DNA from: Pumilibacter muris
GTDB taxonomy: Bacteria; Bacillota; Clostridia; Christensenellales; Pumilibacteraceae
Assembly (NCBI RefSeq): GCF_943193045.1
Contig: NZ_CALPCN010000001.1
Location: forward strand, 124,001-188,000
Reading direction: 5' to 3'
DNA: 64,000 nt
Shown here: positions 26,515 through 34,290 of the stretch, in pieces
Position numbering within the stretch: position 1 is the first letter of the stretch
How the letters are laid out: each line of letters starts with the position of its first letter
Notes under the pieces: model-generated
The model's database searches: none
Seen by the model: only the letters and a program-made list of their open reading frames with translations
What the model was told of the DNA's origin: nothing
Made by a program: the position numbers and the translations under genes

Positions 26515-26934
26515 ATGCGTCGTATAACCGATTTGGCGAGTGGTGGGATACGCCCTTTGTTTTCTAAGTGGTCGGAAGTGCGCGAAGAGCGTTTGCCCGA
26601 GAACTACGATATAAGGAAAATCAAGAAGTTCCTTATAACAATAGGGCTTTCGAATATGCCGATAACCGTGTTCGATTCGGTTTCTTGGCTTGTGTGGCAA
26701 AACTTGCGCGGCAACGGTATTCTTATGCGCGAGGCATACGCGGAGCTTGCCGAAAAGGGTAGGCAAAGCGTTGACGCCGCGCGAACTCAAATGACGTATC
26801 ACATAAAAAAGGTATATAAAGACGTGCGCGAAGCCGTTGTTTCGCAATACGATTATGATATAGGCGAAAGTTTTGACGGAAACAAAAATTTTATTCACCG
26901 AATAAGTATTGTGTTTAGCGTTTTCGAAATATAA
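26515..26934 (+). CDS. Small helical protein, possibly a divergent Spo0A C-terminal-like DNA-binding domain
   Basis: A 139-residue soluble protein, not firmly recognised. Residues about 33-105 follow the helix pattern of the Spo0A DNA-binding domain: an IG turn after the first helix, then VWQN, then AYAELAEKGRQSVDAART ahead of YHI, comparable with Spo0A's LYPDIAKKF and the RAIRHAI recognition helix. There is no receiver domain. It has its own consensus promoter and a moderate ribosome site (CGGAG). If the resemblance holds, it is a stand-alone regulator; otherwise it is a hypothetical protein. Confidence 0.5.
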   Translation: MRRITDLASGGIRPLFSKWSEVREERLPENYDIRKIKKFLITIGLSNMPITVFDSVSWLVWQNLRGNGILMREAYAELAEKGRQSVDAARTQMTYHIKKVYKDVREAVVSQYDYDIGESFDGNKNFIHRISIVFSVFEI

Positions 26935-26975
26935 AACGGCGGTTTTAAGATTTTAGGGACAAAAGTTCGGTTGCG

Positions 26976-26989
26976 GTTGTTATAACAAC
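26976..26989. repeat. Perfect 14-bp palindrome upstream of the 27016 gene
   Basis: GTTGTTATAACAAC, 26 bp before the GTG start. It could be an operator for the following gene. No convincing -35/-10 pair surrounds it. Confidence 0.45.
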
Positions 26990-27015
26990 AGTAAGATAAA
27001 ATCGGAGTACGCCTT

Positions 27016-27828
27016 GTGAAAAATGCGCGCGACATAACGGTTAAAATATTATTGCCTTTTTTGGCGTCGGTGGCGGCGCTTACTGTTCTTTTGTTTTTGG
27101 CGTCGCGTTCGGCGTCTTGCTATAATCCTGCGGGAGGGGCTTCGGAGTTTACCGAAGACTTTTATTACGAAGTTGTTCGGACGTCTAAAGGCGATTATGT
27201 GCGCTTAGACGGTTTTACGCCGAAAGCTCAAACCAAAGAGGAAGTGCTTGTGCCGTTGCAAATTCGCGGTTTACCGGTGCGCTCGTTGTATCAAATGCAA
27301 GGTTGCGGTTATAGGGGAAATCTTAAAAGCGAGAATTTGAAAAAACTGTTTATGCCGAAAACGAATTTTTACGGTAGGCAGTTTATTTGCGAAAAGCTTG
27401 AAAAGATAATTCTATACAATTATACCGAGAATTTTTTGCACGAATTGAGTTATTTTAAGTCTTCGCAAAAAATCAAGCTTTATGTTAGCAGTCAATATAT
27501 TTTGCCAGATAATCAGCAGACTACGAGTGAATTGTTTCTCGGCGACGGAATAAAAGCGTATGCCGCCAACGTTTCGTATATGTGCAACTACGAGTCGGCT
27601 CCGAATTACGGTTACTATTTTATAGACGATTGCGACTATTCGAGCGTTATAAATTTTGTTCCGCCGGAGCCCGTTCGTTTCGGATATTCTTTCGGAGGGT
27701 GGTACCGCGAACCCGAATGCGAAACCGTTTGGAATTTCGAGACCGACACTTTGCCGCAAGCGCGGGTTGACGGAGACATAGAATGTTATACCGAAACGAA
27801 ACTTTATGCCAAATGGATTCCATCGTAA
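27016..27828 (+). CDS. Secreted or membrane-anchored protein with BspA-like and InlB-type repeats
   Basis: A 270-residue protein starting with GTG. An N-terminal hydrophobic helix (about 9-32) is followed by a Cys in SASC, a poor lipobox, so it may simply be anchored by the helix. Residues about 95-200 look like degenerate BspA-type leucine-rich repeats (LKKLFMP, LEKIILYN). The C-terminus is one InlB B-type repeat, with the typical FGYSFGGWYREPECETVW and a final LYAKW. Such proteins act in surface adhesion or glycan contact. A bidirectional terminator follows. Confidence 0.68.
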   Translation: MKNARDITVKILLPFLASVAALTVLLFLASRSASCYNPAGGASEFTEDFYYEVVRTSKGDYVRLDGFTPKAQTKEEVLVPLQIRGLPVRSLYQMQGCGYRGNLKSENLKKLFMPKTNFYGRQFICEKLEKIILYNYTENFLHELSYFKSSQKIKLYVSSQYILPDNQQTTSELFLGDGIKAYAANVSYMCNYESAPNYGYYFIDDCDYSSVINFVPPEPVRFGYSFGGWYREPECETVWNFETDTLPQARVDGDIECYTETKLYAKWIPS

Positions 27829-27847
27829 AAATTTTCTGTTTAACGAA

Positions 27848-27876
27848 AAAAGCCGCGCTACTTGCGCGGCTTTTAT
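27848..27876. terminator. Bidirectional rho-independent terminator
   Basis: An 11-bp perfect stem (AAAAGCCGCGC, 27848-27858, with GCGCGGCTTTT, 27864-27874) around a TACTT loop, between convergent genes ending at 27828 and 27887. Confidence 0.9.
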
Positions 27877-27886
27877 ATTAGTAATT

Positions 27887-28843
27887 TTAAATCCACCAAG
27901 CGTTAGCGGTGTTGGCGTCTTTAATAATTATTTCTTTAAGATATTTTACGGCTTTCGACAATCCTTCTTTCGGCGGCATTAGGCTGTCTTCGTGTTCGAT
28001 TGAAATCGAGCCGGTGTAGCCTACGGCGGCAAGGGCGCTTATTGTTTTTTTGAAATCGGCGTCGCCGTATCCCACTGTGCGGAAAAGCCACGAACGTTCG
28101 AGAATATTCGCATAAGATTTTGTGTCGAGAACTCCGTTTACTTTGGTTTTCGCCTCGTTTATAGCAGTGTCTTTCGCGTGGAAGAAATATATCGAGTCGC
28201 CGAGCGCTTTAACGGCTTCGGGGATGTCTACGCCTTGCCAAATAAGGTGCGAGGGGTCGAGGTTTGCGCCCACCGCTTTACCGACCGCGTTACGCAATTT
28301 GAGCATGCTTTCAACGCCGTACACCGAAAATCCGGGATGCATTTCGAGGCATATTTTAACGCCTTCGCCGTCGGCAATATCGGCAATTTTTTTCCAGTAG
28401 GGGATTAGCACTTCGTTCCACTGCCATTCGAGCAATTCGGAATAGTCGTTCGGCCATGCGCATGTAATCCAGTTGGGGCAGGACGACGTTTTGTCGCCCG
28501 GACAGCCCGAAAACGTTACGATTTTGTCGGTTCCGAGTTTGCGCGCCGTTTTAATTGCGGCAATGAGTTCGTTTGTGGCTTTTTTGGCAATTTCTTTATT
28601 GGGGTGAACTCCGTTTCCGTGAACCGAGAGCGCCGACACTGTCAGTTCGTTTTGCGCGAACGCATCGTTCACTTTTTTAATTTCGGCGTCGCTTTCGGAA
28701 AGAACGTTTATGTCGGCGTGCGCCGTGCCCGGATAGCCGCCGCAACCGAGTTCCATTTGTTCCGCGCCTAAATCGCGTAAAAACGCAAGCGCGTCGGATA
28801 GCGGCATATCGGCTAATACGGGACTGAATACGCTTAATTTCAT
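27887..28843 (-). CDS. Sugar phosphate isomerase/epimerase family TIM barrel 1
   Basis: A 318-residue cytoplasmic protein of the xylose isomerase-like/AP endonuclease 2 fold. Metal ligands are visible: Glu in CLEMHPG, Asp in LDPSH, His in FFHAKD and Glu in SIEHED. GGAGG precedes the ATG. It is 11 bp after the Gfo/Idh gene at 28855, so the two are one unit. Members act on keto-sugars, inositols or 3-keto-glycosides; which one cannot be read from sequence. Confidence 0.87.
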   Translation of the reverse strand: MKLSVFSPVLADMPLSDALAFLRDLGAEQMELGCGGYPGTAHADINVLSESDAEIKKVNDAFAQNELTVSALSVHGNGVHPNKEIAKKATNELIAAIKTARKLGTDKIVTFSGCPGDKTSSCPNWITCAWPNDYSELLEWQWNEVLIPYWKKIADIADGEGVKICLEMHPGFSVYGVESMLKLRNAVGKAVGANLDPSHLIWQGVDIPEAVKALGDSIYFFHAKDTAINEAKTKVNGVLDTKSYANILERSWLFRTVGYGDADFKKTISALAAVGYTGSISIEHEDSLMPPKEGLSKAVKYLKEIIIKDANTANAWWI

Positions 28844-28854
28844 TTTTAAACCTC

Positions 28855-29943
28855 CTAACGTTCGAAATAGTGCGGTTTGCCCGTTTCCGCCGAATCGTAA
28901 ATGCCTTCGAGTATTTTCGTAACTACCATAGCTTGTTCTGGCAACACAACAAGTTTTCCGCGTCCCGAAATCGCGTCTAAAAATGTTTTCGCTTCCAAGT
29001 CGCCTTCGTTCGCGGGCTTGCCGTCGAGGTATGCGAACGTTCCCGCAACAAAGTCGGGGGAGTAAGCGAATTTCGCGTTGTTTTTAACGCCGTTAAGTTC
29101 GAGTTTTCCTATTTGCGGCATTGTGGCGCCGCCTTTCGTGCCGCAGAGAGTTACCGACGCTTCCCGCACGTCGGTGGTATTTAGCGCCCACGACGATTCG
29201 AGGAAAATTGTGGCGCCGTTTTTCATAACCACAAATCCGAAAGCGGAATCTTCTACGGTGAACTTTTTAGGGTCCCAATCGCCGCCCGAATTTGCCGTTT
29301 GCGTGTCGTTGTTAAGTTTGTGATATGTTGTTCCGCACGCATAAAGCGGTTCGTAGTTGTTCATTGAATACAGCGCCAAATCGAGAGCGTGGGTTCCTAT
29401 GTCTATTAACGGTCCGCCGCCTTGCTTTTCTTTATCGAGAAAAACTCCCCAAGTGGGAACGCCTCTTCTGCGAACGGCGTGGGCTTTTGCGAAATAAATT
29501 TCTCCCAAGTCTCCCGCTTCGCAGCATTTTTTTAAGAAAACGGAATCGTTGCGGTATCTGTTTTGGTAGCCTATCGTTAAAAGTTTGCCGCTCTTTTTTT
29601 GAGCGTCGAGCATTTTCTGCGCTTCGCGCGAGTTGATTGCCATAGGTTTCTCGCACATAACGTGTTTGCCCGATTCGAGCGCGGCAACAGTTATTTCCGC
29701 GTGCGATACGTTAGGCGTGCAAACGTAAACCGCGTCGAGTTCGAGTTTGAGCATTTCTTTATAGTCTGTGAAAATTTTCGCTTTGCCGTTTGCGAACTTT
29801 TCGTTCATGTCGTCGGCGCGCTCTTTAATAATATCGCAAAGCGCGGTAATTTCCGCCGTGTCGCTTAAATTTTTAAGAGCGGGGAGGTGTTTGCCTCGCG
29901 CTATAAATCCGCAACCCACAATTCCTACTTTTAACTTTTTCAT
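28855..29943 (-). CDS. Gfo/Idh/MocA-family NAD(P)-dependent sugar oxidoreductase 1
   Basis: A 362-residue dehydrogenase. Rossmann motif GCGFIARG (about 10-17), catalytic Lys in CEKPMA, and the family's DIGTHALDLA segment with the active-site His. Ribosome site GGAGGG before the ATG. Directly followed by a sugar isomerase-like gene; such pairs commonly oxidise a sugar hydroxyl and then isomerise or eliminate. A 60-bp gap separates it from the related pair upstream, so one four-gene operon is likely. Confidence 0.9.
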   Translation of the reverse strand: MKKLKVGIVGCGFIARGKHLPALKNLSDTAEITALCDIIKERADDMNEKFANGKAKIFTDYKEMLKLELDAVYVCTPNVSHAEITVAALESGKHVMCEKPMAINSREAQKMLDAQKKSGKLLTIGYQNRYRNDSVFLKKCCEAGDLGEIYFAKAHAVRRRGVPTWGVFLDKEKQGGGPLIDIGTHALDLALYSMNNYEPLYACGTTYHKLNNDTQTANSGGDWDPKKFTVEDSAFGFVVMKNGATIFLESSWALNTTDVREASVTLCGTKGGATMPQIGKLELNGVKNNAKFAYSPDFVAGTFAYLDGKPANEGDLEAKTFLDAISGRGKLVVLPEQAMVVTKILEGIYDSAETGKPHYFER

Positions 29944-30003
29944 TTTTTTGCCCTCCGTTTAATTGTTTTTTATTTAATTTTAAATAGTATGCGTGACATT
30001 GCT

Positions 30004-31071
30004 TTATAAATTTGCTAATTCGCTTTTTATAACGGTGTTTTCTTTATCGGAAAGTTTGCAAAGCTCCATAACGCGCAAAACTTTTCTTACGCTTTCCGTC
30101 GAAATGCACGGCTTTTCTTTTCCGTGCGCCGCCTCTACGAAATTTTTATAAAAGGCGTCGCAGTCTGGCGATGGAGTGGGAATTGCGCGTTCGGTTACGC
30201 TCGAATGGGGGCGGTACGCCATAGTTTTGGTGAAACCGTTGCCCGCTTCTATTCCCACAATTTCCACTTCGGAGCCGTAAACGGGAAGTATTATTTTTCC
30301 GTTTAAATCCCAATCTTCTATAACGGCTGTGCCGTCGCGTCCGTATATAATCCAACGCGGAAGCTTTGCGAATGTGTTTGTGTCTACGCGCACGTTCACT
30401 GTGAGCCCGTCGGCGTATTCGAATTTCGCGGCAAAACCGTCGTCAACGTCGAAGCCGAGCGCTTTGCTATATCGGCAGTATAAAGAAGTCGGATTCTCGC
30501 GTTTAAAATTGAATATTTGGTCTATTAAATGAACGCCCCAATCAAGCATCATGCCGCCGCCTGCTTTCGCGGTTTTTCGCCACCCGCCCGGAATACCGTT
30601 CGCGCCGCACACAAACGAGTCGATTCGGTAAATTTTACCCAAAACGCCGCTTTCCGCAATTTCGCGCATTGCCAAATAATCTTTATCCCAACGTCTGTTT
30701 TGATGCACTGCCAAAATCACTCCGTAGCGTTGGGCGGCTTCGGTCATGTCGTCGAATTCTGACGCGCTCATTGCCGCAGGCTTTTCGCAAATAATATGTT
30801 TGCCCGCTTTTGCCGCCGCAACCGCATATTCGCGGTGCCAATCGTTTGGGGTGGCTATAAGAACCGCGTCGGTTTTTACGTCGGAAAAAAGAGCTTCCAC
30901 CGACGGATATGCTTCGAGCTTTTTATTTCTTGCCGCTTCTTGCCTTTTTTCGTCGGTGTCGAACACGCCCGTAATTTCTATAATTCCGAGTTTTGAAAGC
31001 CGTTCGAAATGATATTGCGCCATTCCGCCGTAGCCTAAAATACTCATTTTAAGAGCTTTTAAATCGCTCAT
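30004..31071 (-). CDS. Gfo/Idh/MocA-family NAD(P)-dependent sugar oxidoreductase 2
   Basis: A 355-residue dehydrogenase. ATG 31071 is chosen because GGGAGG stands 8 nt before it, and it overlaps the stop of the preceding gene by 4 nt (ATGA); the frame is open further upstream, inside that gene. Motifs: GYGGMAQ in the Rossmann fold, CEKPAAM with the catalytic Lys, DWGVHLIDQ with the His. It differs clearly from the oxidoreductase at 28855, so the two probably act on different substrates or positions. Confidence 0.9.
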   Translation of the reverse strand: MSDLKALKMSILGYGGMAQYHFERLSKLGIIEITGVFDTDEKRQEAARNKKLEAYPSVEALFSDVKTDAVLIATPNDWHREYAVAAAKAGKHIICEKPAAMSASEFDDMTEAAQRYGVILAVHQNRRWDKDYLAMREIAESGVLGKIYRIDSFVCGANGIPGGWRKTAKAGGGMMLDWGVHLIDQIFNFKRENPTSLYCRYSKALGFDVDDGFAAKFEYADGLTVNVRVDTNTFAKLPRWIIYGRDGTAVIEDWDLNGKIILPVYGSEVEIVGIEAGNGFTKTMAYRPHSSVTERAIPTPSPDCDAFYKNFVEAAHGKEKPCISTESVRKVLRVMELCKLSDKENTVIKSELANL

Positions 31072-31793
31072 TTTATTGCCTCCCTCATATATGCGAGCGA
31101 ACTTTTCAAATACGTTAATTCGTCGGAGCAAGGTTTTTCATATTCCAAAATTACGCTCGTATGATTTTGTTCTTTTGCAAACTTTAATATGCTTTTCGCG
31201 TCGGTTTTGCCCTCGCCTACAACGGGGTTGGGGGCTTGCGCGTTTTCGCCGTATTCCTTAACGTGAATAAGAGCTATGTTGCGGGCGTTGTCGCGCAAAA
31301 ATTTTAAAGGCTCGCGCCCTGCGTCCGTCAGCCAAAAAACATCCGGCTCAAGTTTTAAGGCGGGGAATTTATTTGGCAACTCGGAGAGCGCGTTTTCCCG
31401 TTCGAACTCAAAATTATGGTTGTGATATGCAAGATTTAAACCGAGTTTTAAAGCGTTTTCCGCCGCGCCCGTTATTATTCGTTTCAGTTCGCCTTCGTCG
31501 TAAAATTTTCGAGGTTCTATATAAGGAATTACCGCAGTATCAAAGCCGAAAATCTGTTGAAATTTTTCCAGCTCGTCGCGCGTTTGCATAACGGTGTACG
31601 GCAAATGTATGGAATACGAAACAAGTCCGAATTTTCTCATTAGTTTGCCTACGTTTTCGCAGCCTATTCCGTAGTCGCCGGAGACAGGCTCCACGCACTC
31701 GAATCCGCATTCGCTTACCGCCGCAAAAGTTTTTTCTATGCCTTCGGTTTCCGCATAGTTGCGTAAAGAATACATTTGCACTCCGATTTTCAT
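31068..31793 (-). CDS. Sugar phosphate isomerase/epimerase family TIM barrel 2
   Basis: A 241-residue member of the xylose isomerase-like fold, beginning MKIGVQMYSLR, a very common start for this family. ATG 31793 has GGAGG about 11 nt before it; the frame runs upstream to 31889 without a start signal. Conserved features: NLAYHNHNFEF, LEPDVFW, IHVKE and a final ILEYE. First gene of the minus-strand operon, with its own promoter, divergent from AraC regulator 3. Confidence 0.87.
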   Translation of the reverse strand: MKIGVQMYSLRNYAETEGIEKTFAAVSECGFECVEPVSGDYGIGCENVGKLMRKFGLVSYSIHLPYTVMQTRDELEKFQQIFGFDTAVIPYIEPRKFYDEGELKRIITGAAENALKLGLNLAYHNHNFEFERENALSELPNKFPALKLEPDVFWLTDAGREPLKFLRDNARNIALIHVKEYGENAQAPNPVVGEGKTDAKSILKFAKEQNHTSVILEYEKPCSDELTYLKSSLAYMREAIK

Positions 31794-31832
31794 TTTCCCG
31801 TAAACCTCCGAAATTTTATTTAACTTAACTTT

Positions 31833-31862
31833 ATTATACTTCGTTTCGCTTAAAAATTTCAA
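31833..31862 (-). promoter_or_regulatory. Promoter of the isomerase/oxidoreductase operon
   Basis: Minus strand: TTGAAA (31862-31857), 18-bp spacer, TATAAT (31838-31833), about 39 nt before the ATG at 31793. Confidence 0.75.
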
Positions 31863-31906
31863 CGCCATAAACTTGGTTTTTATTGCCAAAAATTGCGCTC
31901 AATTAT

Positions 31907-31935
31907 TTGCATATATTCGTAAATTGCGTTATAAT
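31907..31935 (+). promoter_or_regulatory. Promoter of AraC regulator 3 (leaderless type)
   Basis: TTGCAT (31907-31912), 17-bp spacer, TATAAT (31930-31935), then 6 nt to the ATG at 31942. Transcription should begin at the start codon. Confidence 0.75.
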
Positions 31936-31941
31936 GTGTCT

Positions 31942-32748
31942 ATGGGAGTTTTTTACGAATCCAAACGCGATTTGGAGCACCGCAACATAGAAATTTTCAC
32001 AACCGCAGGTATTGCGCCGCACTTTCATGCGCAGGTTGAAGTGCTTTGCGTTATGCGCGATTTCGTGAACGTTACGTTAAACGGCGAAACGGAAACGGTT
32101 CGCGCGGGCGGAATATGCGTTTCGGGAAGTTACGACGTGCACTCATATTCGGTGAACGGAGGCGAGGGGATAGTAGTGTTATTTCCGCTCGATTGCTTGC
32201 GAAGATTTTTCGCATACACCGAAAACGCGGTTATTAAACATCATATAGTATACGACGAAAAACTGTTTTCCTCTATTTCGGCTTTGTTAGAGTTATATAA
32301 GTCTAATTCCGAGAGTGCGAACCCGTTGTTTTGCGAAGGGTGGACTAACGCTTTTCTCGGGCTTTTGCATGATTTTCTCGGTTTTTCACAAGTGGGAACG
32401 GGCGGTAGAATAGACACATTCCACGAAGTTCTTACATATATTAGAGCGCATTCCGACGAAGAGCTTACTTTGGCGGGGCTTAGCAAAAGGTTCGGTTACA
32501 GCCCTTACCATTTTTCGCGCCTTTTCAATTCGTTTATAAACGTTGGGTTGAAAAAATACATCAATTCGGTGCGGCTCGAGAACGCTCTGGATAAAATGAA
32601 AAACGGCGAAAGCGTAACGGCAGCCGCATTCAGTTCGGGATTCGGGAGTATGCGTTCGTTTTACCGCGACTTTACCGAATATTACGGAGAAACGCCTCAA
32701 AGGTATGCCAGAGTTCATTTTGTCGGCAATAAATCGCGTGACAAATAA
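31942..32748 (+). CDS. AraC-family transcriptional regulator 3
   Basis: A 268-residue regulator: cupin-like N-terminal domain (about 8-90, with HFHAQVEVLCV) and double helix-turn-helix C-terminal domain (about 160-262, with FGYSPYHFSRLF and a final ETPQRYAR). It is divergent from the isomerase/oxidoreductase operon and probably controls it. ATG 31942 is chosen over the upstream TTG 31873 because the -10 box lies 6 nt before it and the protein then begins as these regulators usually do. Confidence 0.88.
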   Translation: MGVFYESKRDLEHRNIEIFTTAGIAPHFHAQVEVLCVMRDFVNVTLNGETETVRAGGICVSGSYDVHSYSVNGGEGIVVLFPLDCLRRFFAYTENAVIKHHIVYDEKLFSSISALLELYKSNSESANPLFCEGWTNAFLGLLHDFLGFSQVGTGGRIDTFHEVLTYIRAHSDEELTLAGLSKRFGYSPYHFSRLFNSFINVGLKKYINSVRLENALDKMKNGESVTAAAFSSGFGSMRSFYRDFTEYYGETPQRYARVHFVGNKSRDK

Positions 32749-32767
32749 CGCGGTTGTATGATATAAT
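32738..32767 (+). promoter_or_regulatory. Promoter of nth (leaderless type)
   Basis: GTGACA (32738-32743), 18-bp spacer, TATAAT (32762-32767) with an extended -10 TG (32759-32760), then 6 nt to the ATG at 32774. Confidence 0.7.
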
Positions 32768-32773
32768 TATTTT

Positions 32774-33430
32774 ATGGAAAATAGTGTTATACATACGCGC
32801 GACGCCCGAATAAACGCGATTCTAACCGCCCTTGCTGCGGCGTATCCGCAAGCGCAATGCGAATTGCAATACGACAATGCGTTTCATCTTTTGGTGGCGG
32901 TTATTTTGTCGGCTCAATGCACCGATAAACGCGTTAACGAGGTTACGAAAGAGCTTTTTAAAGTGTACGACACGCCGCGCGATTTTGCCGAAGCGGATAT
33001 AGAGAATTTGCAGCGTTTAATATTCAGTTGCGGATTTTACCGCAATAAGTCGCAAAGCATAATAGCCGCATCGCGCGATATAGTTGAAAAATTCGGCGGT
33101 AATGTGCCGTCTTCGTTCGAAGAATTGCTCACATTGCGCGGAGTGGGGCGCAAAACCGCAAACGTTGTTATGAGCGTTGCGTTCGGCGGAAATAACATTG
33201 CGGTAGACACGCACGTTTTTCGAGTGAGCCACAGGCTCGGGCTCAGCGGAGGCAAAACTCCTTTCGACGTTGAAAAAGACTTAACGGAGTCTCTTTCGCC
33301 CGAAGATTATTCCGCCGCTCATCACTTGTTTATTTTTCACGGCAGATATTGTTGCAAGTCGCAAAGGCCTGAGTGCGGAAAATGCCCTGTTGCGGCGTTT
33401 TGCACTCTGTCGCCCGTTTCGGCTCGTTAG
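32774..33430 (+). CDS. nth: Endonuclease III (DNA glycosylase/AP lyase)
   Basis: Base-excision repair enzyme for oxidised pyrimidines, 218 residues, normal size. The helix-hairpin-helix LRGVGRKTANVV contains the catalytic Lys, and VDTHVFRVS carries the catalytic Asp. The [4Fe-4S] ligands are in the C-terminal C-X6-C-X2-C-X5-C pattern. No ribosome site precedes the ATG; the -10 box is 6 nt upstream, so the message is probably leaderless. It is followed by nfnAB in the same direction. Confidence 0.95.
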   Translation: MENSVIHTRDARINAILTALAAAYPQAQCELQYDNAFHLLVAVILSAQCTDKRVNEVTKELFKVYDTPRDFAEADIENLQRLIFSCGFYRNKSQSIIAASRDIVEKFGGNVPSSFEELLTLRGVGRKTANVVMSVAFGGNNIAVDTHVFRVSHRLGLSGGKTPFDVEKDLTESLSPEDYSAAHHLFIFHGRYCCKSQRPECGKCPVAAFCTLSPVSAR

Positions 33431-33461
33431 CATAATAAAAATAAAAAAGGGAGGCTACATA

Positions 33462-34289
33462 ATGAACAAAATTATCAAAAAGACAAGACTTGCGGAAAAC
33501 GTTACCGAATACGTTATTTCGGCGCCGGAAGTCGCGCGCCATGCTCATCCCGGTCAGTTTATAATATTGCGCGTAGACGAGGACGGCGAAAGAGTGCCGT
33601 TTACAATTTGCGATTACGACTCGAAGGCGGGCACCGTAACCGTTCTTGTGCAAGAGGTGGGTTATTCCACAATAAAACTTTCTCAAATTCCCGAAGGCGG
33701 ATTCATTTCCGATTTTGTCGGACCTCTCGGAAATCCCACCGACTTATCCGAATTTAAAAATATTTTGTTAATAGGCGGAGGAATAGGCGCGGCTGTTATT
33801 TATCCTCAGGCAAAAGCGTTGCGCGCTAAGGGTATGCCGTCCGACGTTATCGTGGGGGCGCGCACGGCATCGCTTTTAATGTACGAAAAGGAATTTAAAG
33901 CGGCTGCAAAAAATTTGTATCTTATAACCGATGACGGAACAAGCGGAGTCAAAGGTTTTGTTACCGACGAATTGAAAAGGCTTGCCGCTACGAATAAATA
34001 CGATTGCGTGTTCGCCGTAGGGCCTATGCCCATGATGCGCGCGGTGTGCGCGCTTACCGCCGAACTCAAAATCAAAACGGTTGTAAGCATGAATTCCATT
34101 ATGGTTGACGGCACGGGAATGTGCGGCGGGTGCAGGCTAACTTGCGGCGGCAAAACCAAATATGCTTGCGTAGACGGTCCCGAATTCGACGGGCATCTTA
34201 TAGACTGGGACGAAGCCATAAGTAGAAGCAGGATTTACCGCGAGCACGAAAGTCGCCACCGTTGCATGCTTACGGGGGAGGAAAGATAA
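33462..34289 (+). CDS. nfnA: Ferredoxin:NADP+ transhydrogenase small subunit (NfnA)
   Basis: The FAD and [2Fe-2S] subunit of the electron-bifurcating NADH-dependent ferredoxin:NADP+ oxidoreductase. 275 residues from ATG 33462, which has GGGAGG before it. FAD-binding region RVPFTICDYD, NAD-binding GGGIGAA, and the C-terminal cluster ligands in GMCGGCRLTCGG plus a later Cys. It also resembles dihydroorotate dehydrogenase electron-transfer subunits, but the adjacent large subunit settles the call. Confidence 0.93.
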   Translation: MNKIIKKTRLAENVTEYVISAPEVARHAHPGQFIILRVDEDGERVPFTICDYDSKAGTVTVLVQEVGYSTIKLSQIPEGGFISDFVGPLGNPTDLSEFKNILLIGGGIGAAVIYPQAKALRAKGMPSDVIVGARTASLLMYEKEFKAAAKNLYLITDDGTSGVKGFVTDELKRLAATNKYDCVFAVGPMPMMRAVCALTAELKIKTVVSMNSIMVDGTGMCGGCRLTCGGKTKYACVDGPEFDGHLIDWDEAISRSRIYREHESRHRCMLTGEER

Positions 34290-34290
34290 C

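Noticed and set aside
29944-30003. A separate promoter for the 28855/27887 gene pair
   Set aside because: A TACTAT-like -10 is present, but no acceptable -35 at 16-18 bp; transcription from the 31833 promoter is simpler.
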